Source of the DNA: CAIUGU01 sp963819685
GTDB lineage: Bacteria; Pseudomonadota; Gammaproteobacteria; Steroidobacterales; Steroidobacteraceae
Assembly (NCBI GenBank): GCA_963819685.1
Contig: CAWFXI010000009.1
Span: 1 to 64,000 of the forward strand
Reading direction: 5' to 3'
DNA: 64,000 nt
A program made the translations under genes and the position numbers. The notes under the pieces are model-generated. The model was not told where the DNA came from, made no database searches, and worked only from the letters and a program-made list of their open reading frames with translations. Below, one piece after another: positions 36,824 to 46,469 of this stretch; the stretch's first letter is position 1, and each line of letters opens with the position of its first letter.

Positions 36824-37624
36824 CTACTTGAAAACCGGTTCGCCGTTCTCGCCGACGTTCCGATTGTTCTCAAGGCAAACGAACTCCTGCAACGCCAGTT
36901 CCGGGCGGAAGCGGTAGTTGCGGCTCATCTTCCACGGTTCCACGAAGACTTCAGGATCGATGATGGTGGTATCAATGGTCAGGATGCCGGGCTCCGACTG
37001 GTAGAAGCGCTCCACGATGCGCATGTTGCCACTGTTCGGCAGGCCCGACTGATTCAGGGGTACGTCGTCGCGCACACCGATTGTTTCTGCAATGAGTACA
37101 TCGCCTTCCCAGCGACCGATCGAGTAGCCGGCGTACGTCGGCAGGACTTCGTCCAGACTGGGGAGTGGACGTCCATCCGTATAAATGCGGCGCTGTCCCG
37201 GACCCCATTCGGAAGTGATCGTGACCTGGCCTGCTGTCTGCAGGATTTCCATGCCGTAGGTCGCCCCCATCATGCGGGGCATTCCAGGGGGCAGGCAACG
37301 TGCGGTGGGGTCGTTGGTAACGATGCCCGCAGCAGCCTCCTTGAGCATTACTTCGTAGCGCTCCTTGAAGGGTGACTTGAGTGCCGGATTCGGAAAACGG
37401 TTCGGCGGCGGACCCCCATTGCGAGGGGAGCGCGCAACGGCTCCGGGCCCGAAATTCCTGTCCATCAATCCGCCTGCCAGCGTCCAGAAGCCGGTCCAGT
37501 TCGGTGTTTTATCGGCAAGTCGGGCGGGCGAGGGCGCCGCCTGCGGAGGGGCGGCGGCGTCCATAGCTCTTACGGGCGTTGCGAGGACGAATGCGGCGAA
37601 TGCCAGTACGCACAATCGCTTCAT
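36824..37624 (-). CDS. Secreted protein with CLPPGMPR motif, copy 2 of a duplicated module
   Basis: A 266-residue protein with a signal peptide (cut near VRAMDAA). A conserved ARCLPPGMPRMM, a strand pair containing QVTITSEWGPGQRRIYTDGR and the central GRWEGDVLIAETIG match its neighbour at 38053-38784. I know the type as uncharacterised secreted proteins often found beside DUF6152 proteins and TBDRs. No catalytic residues can be assigned. It overlaps by four bases with the upstream DUF6152-like gene, so the two are co-translated. Confidence 0.7.
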   Translation of the reverse strand: MKRLCVLAFAAFVLATPVRAMDAAAPPQAAPSPARLADKTPNWTGFWTLAGGLMDRNFGPGAVARSPRNGGPPPNRFPNPALKSPFKERYEVMLKEAAAGIVTNDPTARCLPPGMPRMMGATYGMEILQTAGQVTITSEWGPGQRRIYTDGRPLPSLDEVLPTYAGYSIGRWEGDVLIAETIGVRDDVPLNQSGLPNSGNMRIVERFYQSEPGILTIDTTIIDPEVFVEPWKMSRNYRFRPELALQEFVCLENNRNVGENGEPVFK

Positions 37625-38005
37625 GCGCCACCGCCCATGGTGACACCGCTCGGCAATGTCACCAGAATCAGGTTGCCACCCCTGGTGCCGTCACGTAGCG
37701 GGTTGATCAGCACCGATACCTTGTCGCCGGGCTTGATCGTGTTCTTCTTCCATCCCTGGCGCGCCAGCACATTCGGGCTCAGCAGCTCGATCGCCCACTC
37801 TTCCGCGTCGCCGCCTTTGGCCGGCGTCACCTGCAGCTGGATCCACGAATGCGGATTGGTGAACTGGAATTCCCTGACGACCCCTTCCAGCGTGACCTGC
37901 TTCGTCTGGTCAAACATGGCGAAAGAGTGGTGTGCTGCCGCCGGCAGGCGCGGTGCCCAGTGCACCTCCCATCAGGGCGATCGCAACTCTGCAGTCTTTA
38001 AACAT
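37621..38005 (-). CDS. DUF6152-like secreted protein, one frameshift
   Basis: Signal peptide from ATG 38005 (MFKDCRVAIALMGGALGTA). The main part in the adjacent frame begins PAAAHHSFAMFDQTKQVTLE. The join near 37942 needs one extra base removed (385 bp in total). The motif AHHSFAMFD...TLEGVVREFQFTNPHSWIQL is the signature of the DUF6152 family. It is the first gene of the downstream module and closely resembles 38790-39206. Confidence 0.78.
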
Positions 38006-38052
38006 GTTGAACTCCACAGTGGATGTGTCGACGGAAATTCCGCGAAGGCCGG

Positions 38053-38784
38053 CTACGGGGGATGGATGAATCCGGTTGAGCCGTCCGGTTGCAGGGGATT
38101 GCGATTGTTCTGCTCGCATATGTACTCGAGGATCTGCTCACCCTTTTTTCTGGAGTAGGTCCTGACGACTGTCCACGGTTCAGTGTAGACCTTGGGGTCG
38201 ATCAGCGTGATGCTGGCTTCCAGTTTGTCGGGCCCGAGCAGCCGCAGTCGCTCGATGACGCGCAAATCGCCGCTGGTCGGCAGGTGCGTGGTATCCAGCA
38301 CCGAAAGCGGATTCAGTTCTGTGGTCTCAATCACCAGCGTGTCCTGCTCCCACCGTCCTGTCGATCGGCCATTGAACGTGGGCAGTCCCATTGCCGGGGG
38401 TGCATCCCCAGTGAGATAGATGCGTCTGGCCTGACTCATGTACTCGTAGAGGATGTAGATGACGTCCGGCGTTTGCACGATCTCGAAAGGGAAGGGTGAT
38501 GCCATGATCCGCGGCACACCCGGGGGCAGACATGCTGCTGGCGGATCTGCCTTCGGCTGACCTCGGGCGGCCGCTTCGAGGGATTCCTGGTAGCGGGCGG
38601 CATACTCGGGAGTGAAAGGTGCACGAGGTTTCTGCCCGCCTTTCACCGACGTATCCCATAAAACACCTTGATCGCCCGACCAGACTCCACTCAGTTTGTC
38701 GCGCGTCGTCGCCGCCGGCTCCGAGGCATTCGCGGAGAACTGTCCGGCAAACCAGACTGCCAGCAGAATCAGCAGTACTCGCAT
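38053..38784 (-). CDS. Secreted protein with CLPPGVPR motif, copy 1 of a duplicated module
   Basis: A 243-residue protein with a signal peptide (cut near ANASEPA). It shares with 36824-37624 the motifs AACLPPGVPRIM, YMSQARRIYLTGD, GRSTGRWEQDTLVIETT and the final LEYICEQNNRN. The paralogues are clearly diverged, so the duplication is old. It follows its DUF6152 partner by five bases. Function unknown. Confidence 0.7.
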   Translation of the reverse strand: MRVLLILLAVWFAGQFSANASEPAATTRDKLSGVWSGDQGVLWDTSVKGGQKPRAPFTPEYAARYQESLEAAARGQPKADPPAACLPPGVPRIMASPFPFEIVQTPDVIYILYEYMSQARRIYLTGDAPPAMGLPTFNGRSTGRWEQDTLVIETTELNPLSVLDTTHLPTSGDLRVIERLRLLGPDKLEASITLIDPKVYTEPWTVVRTYSRKKGEQILEYICEQNNRNPLQPDGSTGFIHPP

Positions 38785-38789
38785 CTCGG

Positions 38790-39206
38790 TTATCCAGGCG
38801 CCCGGGAGTTGAGTTCTCCCAGTGTCTTGCCGTCAGGCAGACTCGCCTGTACAAAATTGCCGCCGCGCGAGCCATCTTTCAACGGATTGACGACAACCGT
38901 GACCTTGTCACCCGGCTTGAAGGACTGGTTGGTCCATCCGCGGCGGAAGAGCATGTTCGGGCTCGCGCCTTCAATGCTCCATTCTTCGCTGGAACCCGCT
39001 GCATTCTCCACCACAAGCTGAATGAAGATATGCGGATTCGTCCACTGGAACTCCTTGACGGTTCCGGACAGCGTCACCTGCTTGTCGCGGTCGAACATCG
39101 CAAAGGAATGATGCGCTGTGGACAAGCCGGGCACCGCACACAACATTGCAGCAGCAAAGACGGCATACATCACCGGGAAGCGCGGAATCGTGTTTCTGTT
39201 GCTCAC
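38790..39206 (-). CDS. DUF6152-like secreted protein
   Basis: A 138-residue protein. A signal peptide (ending GLSTAHHS) leads into AHHSFAMFDRDKQVTLSG, then VKEFQWTNPHIFIQLVV and FKPGDKVTVVVNPLKDGSRGG. The last two segments recur almost unchanged in the neighbour at 37621-38005. It starts at GTG 39206; an internal ATG at 39170 would shorten the signal peptide. First gene of the upstream module, just downstream of a TBDR remnant on the same strand. Confidence 0.78.
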   Translation of the reverse strand: MSNRNTIPRFPVMYAVFAAAMLCAVPGLSTAHHSFAMFDRDKQVTLSGTVKEFQWTNPHIFIQLVVENAAGSSEEWSIEGASPNMLFRRGWTNQSFKPGDKVTVVVNPLKDGSRGGNFVQASLPDGKTLGELNSRAPG

Positions 39207-39224
39207 GTGTATGTTACTCAGGGT

Positions 39225-39600
39225 TCAGAATTCGAACCGGACGCCGACCTTGAAAGCTCGCCCGACCAGATCGTACAGGCTCGCGCCGACCGGATTGCTG
39301 CCACCGAATGGGGGTGGGGCCTTTTCAAGGACGTTCTTGGCGATCTGCACAAGTGAACTTTAGTCCCATCGCCTCTGTCGAGCAATCGGTACTGTCCCGA
39401 AAGATTTATGCACATGACACTCGGACGCGTGTTGTCGCTGATGCAGTTGTTAAGGGAGGGGCTATAGCCGGGCTGATCAGGGCCGATGAGTGCGCTGCAA
39501 GAGAAATGGCTCCGACCATTGCACACGAGCCAGTGATGCGGAAAGCGGGTACCGGCCACCGATGTGAACTGCGGCTGCCGCGCTGGCGGCCTGGATTGGT
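39225..39600 (-). pseudogene. C-terminal remnant of a TonB-dependent receptor
   Basis: On the minus strand the DNA before a TGA at 39225-39227 reads KNVLEKAPPPFGGSNPVG and YDLVGRAFKVGVRFEF, the typical last two strands of a TBDR with terminal Phe. Further upstream, one frame over, LSGQYRLLDRGDGTKV and PHHWLVCNGRSHF look like preceding barrel strands. No start, plug or signal peptide exists; the methionine-type aminotransferase gene begins at 39653 in the opposite direction. The upstream limit is uncertain. Confidence 0.6.
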
Positions 39601-39652
39601 GGCACAATTGGTCAAGAGCGATTCTGAATGCCCAGCGCGAACCCAGAAAGCC

Positions 39653-40804
39653 ATGATCCGCCCGTCCTCCAAGCTGCCGCACGTCGGTACGACGATATTT
39701 ACAGTCATTTCGCAACGGGCCGCTGAGCTCGATGCCATCAATCTGGCGCAGGGTTTCCCGGACTACGATCCTCCCGAACGCCTGAAGCAACTCCTTACCG
39801 AGCACGTTGCTCGCGGTCAGAACCAGTACGCCCCTATGGCGGGAGTCGTGAAGCTGAAGGAGCAGATTGCGCGCAAGTTTGCGCGCATCCATGGAGTACG
39901 GCCCGACCCTGTCGTCGAGATCACCGTGACGCTTGGCGCCACCGAAGGACTGTTTTCGGCCATCCTGGCGCTGGTGCATGCGGGTGACGAAGTCATCGTT
40001 TTCGATCCTGCTTACGACTCCTACGCACCGGCAGTCATCCTGGCCGGCGGACGCACTGTGCATATTCCGCTCGAACCACCAGCGTTCGGGATCGATTGGG
40101 ACCGGGTCAGGTCTGCCGTGACAACCCGCACGCGCCTCATCATCCTCAATAGTCCCCACAACCCGACCGGAGCTGTGTGCGCCTCCGGCGACCTGGACGA
40201 GCTGGCCAGTATCGTCGCTGCCACCGGCATTCTGGTACTGGCCGATGAAGTCTATGAGCACATGGTGTTTGATGGCAGACGGGCCTTGAGCTGTGCGGCG
40301 CATCCGGGTCTCATGGATCGTTCCGTCTGCTGCTTTTCATTCGGCAAGACGATGCACGCAACCGGGTGGCGGGTTGGCTACACGGTGGCGCCAGCTGAAT
40401 TGACCACGGAGATCCGTCGCGTGCATCAGTTCAATACGTTCTCGATTGCGACGCCGCTACAGTGTGCGATTGCTGATTTTCTGGAGCAGGAGCCGGAATT
40501 CAGCGCGGGGCTCCCTTCATTCTATGAGCAGAAGCGGGATTACTTTCTTGAGCTGCTGGCAGGTTCCGGATTCCGCTACACGCCAACTCCCGGGACCTAT
40601 TTTCAGCTCCTCGATTTCTCGGCGATTTCCAATCAGACCGATGTGGAATTTGCAGAGCGTCTGCTGGTGGGCCATGGTGTGGCCGCAATTCCGGTGTCAC
40701 CGTTTTATCTGGCGCCGCCGAAACTGCCGGTGGTCCGCTTCTGCTTCGCGAAGCAGGGCGCCACGCTGGCGGCAGCGGCAGCACGCTTGCGGACGCTGAC
40801 ATGA
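39653..40804 (+). CDS. Class I/II aminotransferase, methionine (YbdL) type
   Basis: A 383-residue cytoplasmic PLP enzyme. Conserved start SKLPHVGTTIFTVISQRAAE and NLAQGFPDYDPP, the NSPHNPTGAV loop, DEVYEHMVFD, the Schiff-base Lys in SFGKTMHATGWRVGY and a late Arg in VVRFCFAKQ. This pattern fits the methionine/kynurenine aminotransferase subgroup represented by YbdL. ATG 39653 starts the conserved region; the open frame upstream overlaps the TBDR remnant and is not protein-like. Probable reaction: methionine plus a 2-oxo acid, part of methionine recycling. Confidence 0.85.
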   Translation: MIRPSSKLPHVGTTIFTVISQRAAELDAINLAQGFPDYDPPERLKQLLTEHVARGQNQYAPMAGVVKLKEQIARKFARIHGVRPDPVVEITVTLGATEGLFSAILALVHAGDEVIVFDPAYDSYAPAVILAGGRTVHIPLEPPAFGIDWDRVRSAVTTRTRLIILNSPHNPTGAVCASGDLDELASIVAATGILVLADEVYEHMVFDGRRALSCAAHPGLMDRSVCCFSFGKTMHATGWRVGYTVAPAELTTEIRRVHQFNTFSIATPLQCAIADFLEQEPEFSAGLPSFYEQKRDYFLELLAGSGFRYTPTPGTYFQLLDFSAISNQTDVEFAERLLVGHGVAAIPVSPFYLAPPKLPVVRFCFAKQGATLAAAAARLRTLT

Positions 40805-40909
40805 AAGATGCAACGCCTGTAGATCATCCGCCGGAAGCCGTTTGGCCGGTCTCGGGTGCCGGGCCAGGATGATTGATCTCGTTTTTCCCTCTGAACGTGG
40901 GGAGTCAAC

Positions 40910-43258
40910 ATGTCACTTGGGCGTTTCTTCGGCGTGTTCTTTGGCACTGTGGTGGCTGCGATGCTCGCCGTCGTGCTCTACATCGCCTTTGGCGATCTCA
41001 GTCGGCACAAGAGCCGCATTGAAGCGTTAGTCACTCAGAGCATTGGACGTCCCTTCGCCATCGATGGCCCATTCAGGCTGCAGGTGTTGCCGGTCATTGA
41101 CGTGAGTGCCGAGCAGGTTCGTTTAGGCAACGGGCAGGGCGGCTCGCAGCCACAGATGGTCGAGATCGGCAGGGCCGCCGTGCAGATCGGATTGTGGTCG
41201 CTGATCTCAGGGCCGCCCGATGTCCGTTCGTTCGAACTGAGTGACGCGACCGTGCTGCTGGAGCGCGGATCCGATGGCAAAGGCAACTGGATCATGGATG
41301 GGACGAAGTCGGACGACGCAGCCGATGACGACACTAGTGCGGATACCGGGACACTCGAGGTCCCCGTGGTCATCCGCAGCGCGCAGCTGCGCAACGTGCG
41401 CCTCATCTATCGCGAAGCCGGGAAAGCCGATCGCGTCCTCCAACTCGACCAACTGGGTATTACACCTGGCCGGGAGGAACTGCTGGCGCTGGACGGGCAG
41501 GGCAAGGTCGATGCATACCCCCTTGAGCTGAAAGGTGAGGTGGGGCCGTTGCGATCGCTGCTGTCAGCGCGCGACATGCGCGTGGCCATGCAGATGTCGT
41601 TGGGCAAACTGGCATTGGATGTCAACGGTGTTGTCGGCAGACTCGATCCGCTGGAGGGTGCCGATCTGACGCTCAGGATCGAACAGCCGGAAGTGGGTGC
41701 CATGCTCAAGACGCTGAATCTTCCGGTCATCGCCACCGGGCCGATGCGGATTGACGTGCAACTGAAGGATGCCGGTGCGCTCACGCAGCTGGACTTCGAT
41801 GCGAAGCTCGGCGATCTCGAGGCCAGTGCGACGGGCACGCTCGAGTCGCTGAGCCTGGTCGGTTCCGACCTCATGTTCGCAGCCACTGCCGCCGACGCGG
41901 CGCGCCTTGCCAGCGTGTTCAACGTCAGCGGTGTGCCTGTGGCGCCGCTCACCATCACGGGTCACTCTGTGGGGTCACCCAGGGAGATCAAGTTTGAGAC
42001 GCTGACCGCTGCCATTGCCGGCGCGTCCGTGCGTGTCGAGGGCAACATGCAGCTCAGAGGCAACCCGAAAACTGCGCTTCAATTCGAACTGGCAGCCCCC
42101 AGCCTGGCCAGATTGCGGGAATCGTGGCCGGATCTGATGGTCTCGGCCAGTGGTGTCTTCGAGTCTGAGAAAGACCGTATCGAAGTGAAGGATCTGCAAG
42201 CCGCCCTGGGCAAGACGCAGGTGGCAGGTTCGTTGCTGCTGACCGGCGGGGCGAAGCATATCGAGGCGCAACTGTCGTCGCCGCGTCTCGACCTCACGCC
42301 ATTCTTTCCGCAAGACAGTCCCGCTGGAACCGCGGCTGCGACTGTGCCGCCACCACCTCCGCCCAAGAAGCAGTTCATGTTCAGCGAGACGCCACTGACC
42401 CTCGGCCAGATGAAAGACGTCGATGCGAAGCTGCATCTAGCGAGCGGCGAACTGGTACTCGGCGACCGCTCGATCAAGGACCTCGACAGCAACCTGCGGG
42501 TGGATCATGGCAAGGTAACGTTTGACATGCGAGCAGCAGGCGCGCGCGAGGGCACACTGCAGGGCGCGGGGACCCTGGTATCTGCCGGCGAAGGGATAGC
42601 TGATCTCGATATGAAAATCGACATCCGCAATGTGCGGGCGAGTCTGGGGAGCGAGGGCATTGAACCTGCTGATGTGCCCCCGCTCAGTGTGGCGATGAAC
42701 ATCAAGATCCACGGCAACTCGCCGCGACAGTTGGCGTCCGGCGCCAACGGACACCTGTTGCTGACGCAAGGTGCAGGCCGTACCAGGAGTGGTTTGATCG
42801 ATGCGTTCGGTGGCGATGTCCTCAGGCAGCTCGCGGAGAAGCTCAATCCATTTGCCAAGGACGATCCGTTCGTGAAGCTCGACTGCACCATCGCCCGTGC
42901 CGACATCGTCAATGGTCAGGTCACCCTGCAGCCGATTCTCTTTCAGACCGAAAAGGTCACCATTAGCGCCCAAGGCACCATCGACCTGCACACCGAGAAG
43001 CTGCTGCTCGACTTCAACACTCGCCCGCGCGAAGGCATCGGCGTCAGTCCGGGCATGTTCACCAACCCGTTCATCCGGCTGGAAGGAACATTGACGGGTC
43101 CGAAGATCAGCGTGGGTGCGAAGGGGGTGGCGTCGGGTGCGGTGGCAGCCGCGACCGGCGGCTTGTCAGTGGTTGCGGGAGGCGTTGTTGATCGCGTGGC
43201 GGGCGAGGCAGACCTGTGTGCCAGGACCCTGGCGGAAAGTTCGCGCGCCGCGCCTTAG
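40910..43258 (+). CDS. AsmA-family envelope protein
   Basis: A 782-residue protein with one N-terminal membrane anchor (about residues 7-28), followed by IEALVTQSIGRPFAIDGPF and a long beta-rich periplasmic body, then the AsmA C-terminal domain (LLLTQGAGRTRSGLIDAFGG ... LDFNTRPREGIG). A Pro-rich linker (PPPPPPKK) sits near residue 485. AsmA-like proteins are inner-membrane anchored and are proposed to move phospholipids or influence outer-membrane assembly. GGGGAG precedes ATG 40910. Confidence 0.9.
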   Translation: MSLGRFFGVFFGTVVAAMLAVVLYIAFGDLSRHKSRIEALVTQSIGRPFAIDGPFRLQVLPVIDVSAEQVRLGNGQGGSQPQMVEIGRAAVQIGLWSLISGPPDVRSFELSDATVLLERGSDGKGNWIMDGTKSDDAADDDTSADTGTLEVPVVIRSAQLRNVRLIYREAGKADRVLQLDQLGITPGREELLALDGQGKVDAYPLELKGEVGPLRSLLSARDMRVAMQMSLGKLALDVNGVVGRLDPLEGADLTLRIEQPEVGAMLKTLNLPVIATGPMRIDVQLKDAGALTQLDFDAKLGDLEASATGTLESLSLVGSDLMFAATAADAARLASVFNVSGVPVAPLTITGHSVGSPREIKFETLTAAIAGASVRVEGNMQLRGNPKTALQFELAAPSLARLRESWPDLMVSASGVFESEKDRIEVKDLQAALGKTQVAGSLLLTGGAKHIEAQLSSPRLDLTPFFPQDSPAGTAAATVPPPPPPKKQFMFSETPLTLGQMKDVDAKLHLASGELVLGDRSIKDLDSNLRVDHGKVTFDMRAAGAREGTLQGAGTLVSAGEGIADLDMKIDIRNVRASLGSEGIEPADVPPLSVAMNIKIHGNSPRQLASGANGHLLLTQGAGRTRSGLIDAFGGDVLRQLAEKLNPFAKDDPFVKLDCTIARADIVNGQVTLQPILFQTEKVTISAQGTIDLHTEKLLLDFNTRPREGIGVSPGMFTNPFIRLEGTLTGPKISVGAKGVASGAVAAATGGLSVVAGGVVDRVAGEADLCARTLAESSRAAP

Positions 43259-43380
43259 GACGACACCTGGCTTTCGGTCCCTGGCATCGAAGTCAGCCGG
43301 AGCGTGCGATCCCCGATTGAAACGGTCTAATATGCGATACAACAGTGGCATTCCGTGAAGTGAGTGGAGAGGGTTGCCTC

Positions 43381-44892
43381 ATGCTGTGCCCAACGCCGTT
43401 TCCAGCCTGTGTCCGGCAGTCGCTTGCCATCACGATGCTTGCTTGCTGTGGGCTCGCAATCGCGCCCGGAATGGCGGCCGAGGCCCCGGCTCCTGATGCG
43501 GCTCCGCCGCGGGAAGAACTCACAATCGAATTGGAGAACAAGCCGTGGTTGGGCGATCTCGACGGCATGATCGCCCGCAAGGTCATCCGCGTACTGGTAG
43601 TTCCCAGCAAGACGTTCTATTACGTTGACAAGGGTGTCCAGCGCGGCGCGACCTATGATTTCGTTCGCCAGTTCGAGACCGATCTGAACAAGGAACTGGC
43701 GAGACAGAAGAAGCTGCAGAACAGGAATGTCAAAGTGAGGGTGGTCATGGTGCCGGTGGGGCGCTCGGAGATCGCCAAGGCGCTGACTTCCGGCAAAGGC
43801 GACATAGCGGCTGCCGGCATAACGATTACCGACTATGGCAGGATGCTCGCCGACTTTTCGGTACCCATTTATACCGGCATGGATGAAGTCGTTGTATCAG
43901 CCCCCGGTGTGCCTGTGGTGAACAGTGCGGAGGAGCTTTCGGGCAAGGAAGTGTTTGTCCGCAGGTTTTCCAGTTACTACAACGCGCTGATCGACCTTAA
44001 CAAGCAGCTCGTTGCTCAGAAGAAGCAACCCGTGCTCGTCAGGGAAGCGTCGGAATTCCTTGAAGACGAAGACCTCATCGAGATGGTGAATGCCGGGCTG
44101 GTTCCGCGGACAATCATCAAGTTGCCGATTGCGAAGTTCTGGAAGCAGGTTTTTCCACAGATCACGATAAACGAACTGGCCACGGTGCGTACCGGTGGTG
44201 AGATTGCATGGGCCGTGCGCAAACGCAGCCCGCAGCTGAAGGCTGTCATCGACGGCTTCATCAAACGCAATCGCGAGGGCACATTGATAGGGAATTCGAT
44301 TCTTGCCCGGTATTTCGGCAGCGCCCGGTACGTCAAGAGCGCGGCTTCTGAAGCCGAGCGCAAGAAGTTCCTGGCGCTTGTCGGCCACTTCCAGAAGTAC
44401 GGAGACCAGTACGATGTGGACTGGTTGCTGATGGCGGCACAGGGGTATCAGGAGTCGCAGTTGAACCAGCAAGCCAAGAGCCGGGTGGGCGCCGTCGGCG
44501 TGATGCAGGTCATGCCGGCCACTGGCAAGGACATGAAGGTCGGCGACATCAGCCGGGTGGAGCCGAATATCCATGCGGGCATCAAGTACATGCGCTGGAT
44601 GATCGACAATTATTATGGCGACGAGCCGATGACAAAACTCGACAAGACGCTGTTCGCGCTTGCTTCGTATAACGCGGGTGCGGGCCGCATTGCGGGACTG
44701 CGCAAGGAAGCAGCGAAGCGCGGTCTGGACCCCAACATCTGGTTCCATAACGTGGAATATGTTGCAGCCGCAAGGATTGGTGCAGAGACCGTCACTTACG
44801 TCAGCAACATCTTCAAATATTACGTTGCCTATCGATTGATCATGGATGAGAGGGCAGAAAAAGAAGCGGCGACGAAAGTGGCAAAGCCTTGA
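43381..44892 (+). CDS. MltF-like membrane-bound lytic transglycosylase
   Basis: A 503-residue periplasmic protein. After a signal peptide comes a solute-binding-type domain (IARKVIRVLVVPSKTFYYVD ... LADFSVPIYTG), then a C-terminal SLT domain with the catalytic Glu in AAQGYQESQLNQQAKS, plus GVMQVMPATGKDM and ALASYNAGAGRI. This two-domain order is that of MltF, which cleaves peptidoglycan to anhydromuropeptides. GAGAGGG supports ATG 43381 over 43345. A cysteine pair in the hydrophobic segment could alternatively form a lipobox. Confidence 0.88.
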   Translation: MLCPTPFPACVRQSLAITMLACCGLAIAPGMAAEAPAPDAAPPREELTIELENKPWLGDLDGMIARKVIRVLVVPSKTFYYVDKGVQRGATYDFVRQFETDLNKELARQKKLQNRNVKVRVVMVPVGRSEIAKALTSGKGDIAAAGITITDYGRMLADFSVPIYTGMDEVVVSAPGVPVVNSAEELSGKEVFVRRFSSYYNALIDLNKQLVAQKKQPVLVREASEFLEDEDLIEMVNAGLVPRTIIKLPIAKFWKQVFPQITINELATVRTGGEIAWAVRKRSPQLKAVIDGFIKRNREGTLIGNSILARYFGSARYVKSAASEAERKKFLALVGHFQKYGDQYDVDWLLMAAQGYQESQLNQQAKSRVGAVGVMQVMPATGKDMKVGDISRVEPNIHAGIKYMRWMIDNYYGDEPMTKLDKTLFALASYNAGAGRIAGLRKEAAKRGLDPNIWFHNVEYVAAARIGAETVTYVSNIFKYYVAYRLIMDERAEKEAATKVAKP

Positions 44893-45043
44893 TTCCCTGG
44901 TGCCAGCTGGAGTTCCCGGCTTTTCACGGACACGTGCCCAACCATGCATTCCGCGCAAGCGCTTCGGTTCGTCGAAGCGCCATCCGCGCGATCTGGCTTG
45001 TTGCCGACCCAGGCCGACATTGGCTTTTGTAAACTCCGTGGCC

Positions 45044-46198
45044 ATGAAAGACTCCACTCTGGTTGTCCATCCTCCCTCGGTGAACCTGCCGGACGACAAT
45101 CGTCCGCTGGTAGCGCCGATCTACCAGTCGGTCAAGTTTGCAATCGATGACGCTGAAGAGGCCACGCGGATTGCTCGCGGCGAACGTCCCGGGTTTGCCT
45201 ACTCGCGCGTCTCCAATCCGACACTCCGGCAGCTGGAGCTGACGCTGGCTGCATTGCAGGGCAGGGAATCCTGCCTGCTCACTGCTTCGGGCGTCGCTGC
45301 CGTGAATCTGGCGCTGCTGTCGCTCTGCAAGCAGGGTGATCACGTAGTGCTGTTTGCCGAGTCCTATCAACCCACGCGCAGGATGGTACGCAGGATCCTG
45401 GCGCGGTACGGCGTGCAGCACACGATGCTGTCAATCGAGGACCTCGCCGGTCTCGAACGCGTCCTCAAAGCAACCCCGACCCGGCTCATGGTTTTTGAAT
45501 CGCCGACCAACCCGATTCTTAAAATTGCGGATCTGGTCAGCATCACTGCGCTGGCCAGGACGCATGGCGTATTGACGGTCCTGGACAACACGCTCGCGGG
45601 ATTTCACAACCACGGGCAGTTCGACATCGACGTGTTCGTGCACAGCCTGACGAAATACGCCAGCGGCCACGGCGATGTGCTGGGCGGGGCGGTCATTGCA
45701 GGCAGGACGCTGATCGATGCGATGAAGGCGGATTTCATCACGATTGGAGCGACACTTGATGCGCACGCCTGCTTCCTGATCCAGCGTGGGCTAAAGACCT
45801 ACTTCCTGCGTTACGCGCGGCAATGTGAAAATGCACGGGTGGTGGCGGAGTTCCTCGAACGTCACCCTGCCGTCGCGCGAGTCAGTTTCCCTGGACTGCC
45901 GTCCCATCCCCAGCATGCACTTGCTGCAGCCCAGCTTAAGGATTTTGGTTCAGTCATTGCTTTCGAGTTACGCCCCGACTACCACTTGGCAGAACCCCTT
46001 TCGCTGTTTGCAACGGCCTCGAGCCTCGGGTCAACCGATTCGCTCGTGTTGCCGCCCCGGCATCTGGCGCCCTCCGGGTTGACGGCAGAGGAGAAGAACT
46101 GGTCCTCCGTTACCGAGCGGACGGTCCGCCTGTCCATTGGCATTGAGGATGCCGGCGATCTGATCGCCGATCTCGACCAGGGACTATCGCGCACATAG
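45044..46198 (+). CDS. Cys/Met metabolism PLP-dependent lyase (cystathionine beta-lyase-like)
   Basis: A 384-residue enzyme of the trans-sulfuration family: N-terminal APIYQSVKFAIDD, GFAYSRVSNPTLRQLE, the PLP-binding Asp in LTVLDNTLAGFHN, the Schiff-base Lys in HSLTKYASGHGDVLGG and a C-terminal VRLSIGIEDAGDLIADLDQ. Sequence alone does not separate cystathionine beta-lyase, gamma-lyase, gamma-synthase or methionine gamma-lyase. ATG 45044 starts the conserved part; the long upstream open frame overlaps the mltF region and is not protein-like. Confidence 0.85.
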   Translation: MKDSTLVVHPPSVNLPDDNRPLVAPIYQSVKFAIDDAEEATRIARGERPGFAYSRVSNPTLRQLELTLAALQGRESCLLTASGVAAVNLALLSLCKQGDHVVLFAESYQPTRRMVRRILARYGVQHTMLSIEDLAGLERVLKATPTRLMVFESPTNPILKIADLVSITALARTHGVLTVLDNTLAGFHNHGQFDIDVFVHSLTKYASGHGDVLGGAVIAGRTLIDAMKADFITIGATLDAHACFLIQRGLKTYFLRYARQCENARVVAEFLERHPAVARVSFPGLPSHPQHALAAAQLKDFGSVIAFELRPDYHLAEPLSLFATASSLGSTDSLVLPPRHLAPSGLTAEEKNWSSVTERTVRLSIGIEDAGDLIADLDQGLSRT

Positions 46199-46469
46199 GG
46201 ACCGTGAAGCTGCGCCGCCTACCGGCTGACGGACCCCACGCGGGGACTAATTCGCCCATGGCCGGTCTGAAACAGGCCGTCCGGGACAAGAACGAGGCCC
46301 GATCCGGAGAATTCCGGGTGGTAAAGGTACGTCGGGAATTATTAAGTCGAGTGGCAACACGATGCGGGACCAGTACAATGGCGGGTGTTCCATGAACCGT
46401 TATTTCCATGCGTTGCAGCTGCAGCGCGTGACTTGCAATGCCTTAGCGGCCTAACAGGAAAGAATACTC
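46199..46469. other. Non-coding interval upstream of the PQQ dehydrogenase
   Basis: About 270 bp with no coding-like frame. It presumably holds the promoter of the PQQ dehydrogenase/cytochrome pair; AACAGGAAAGA before ATG 46470 is the ribosome site. An AT-rich patch (GAATTATTAAG) near 46338 is the best promoter-like stretch, but no full consensus is evident. Confidence 0.4.

Noticed and set aside
39308..39652. N-terminal extension of the methionine-type aminotransferase
   Set aside because: The open frame exists but conservation begins at 39653, and the opposite strand here reads as a TBDR remnant.
44846..45043. Basic N-terminal extension of the Cys/Met lyase
   Set aside because: It overlaps the end of the MltF-like gene, is Arg/Lys-rich without family resemblance, and the conserved enzyme starts at ATG 45044.
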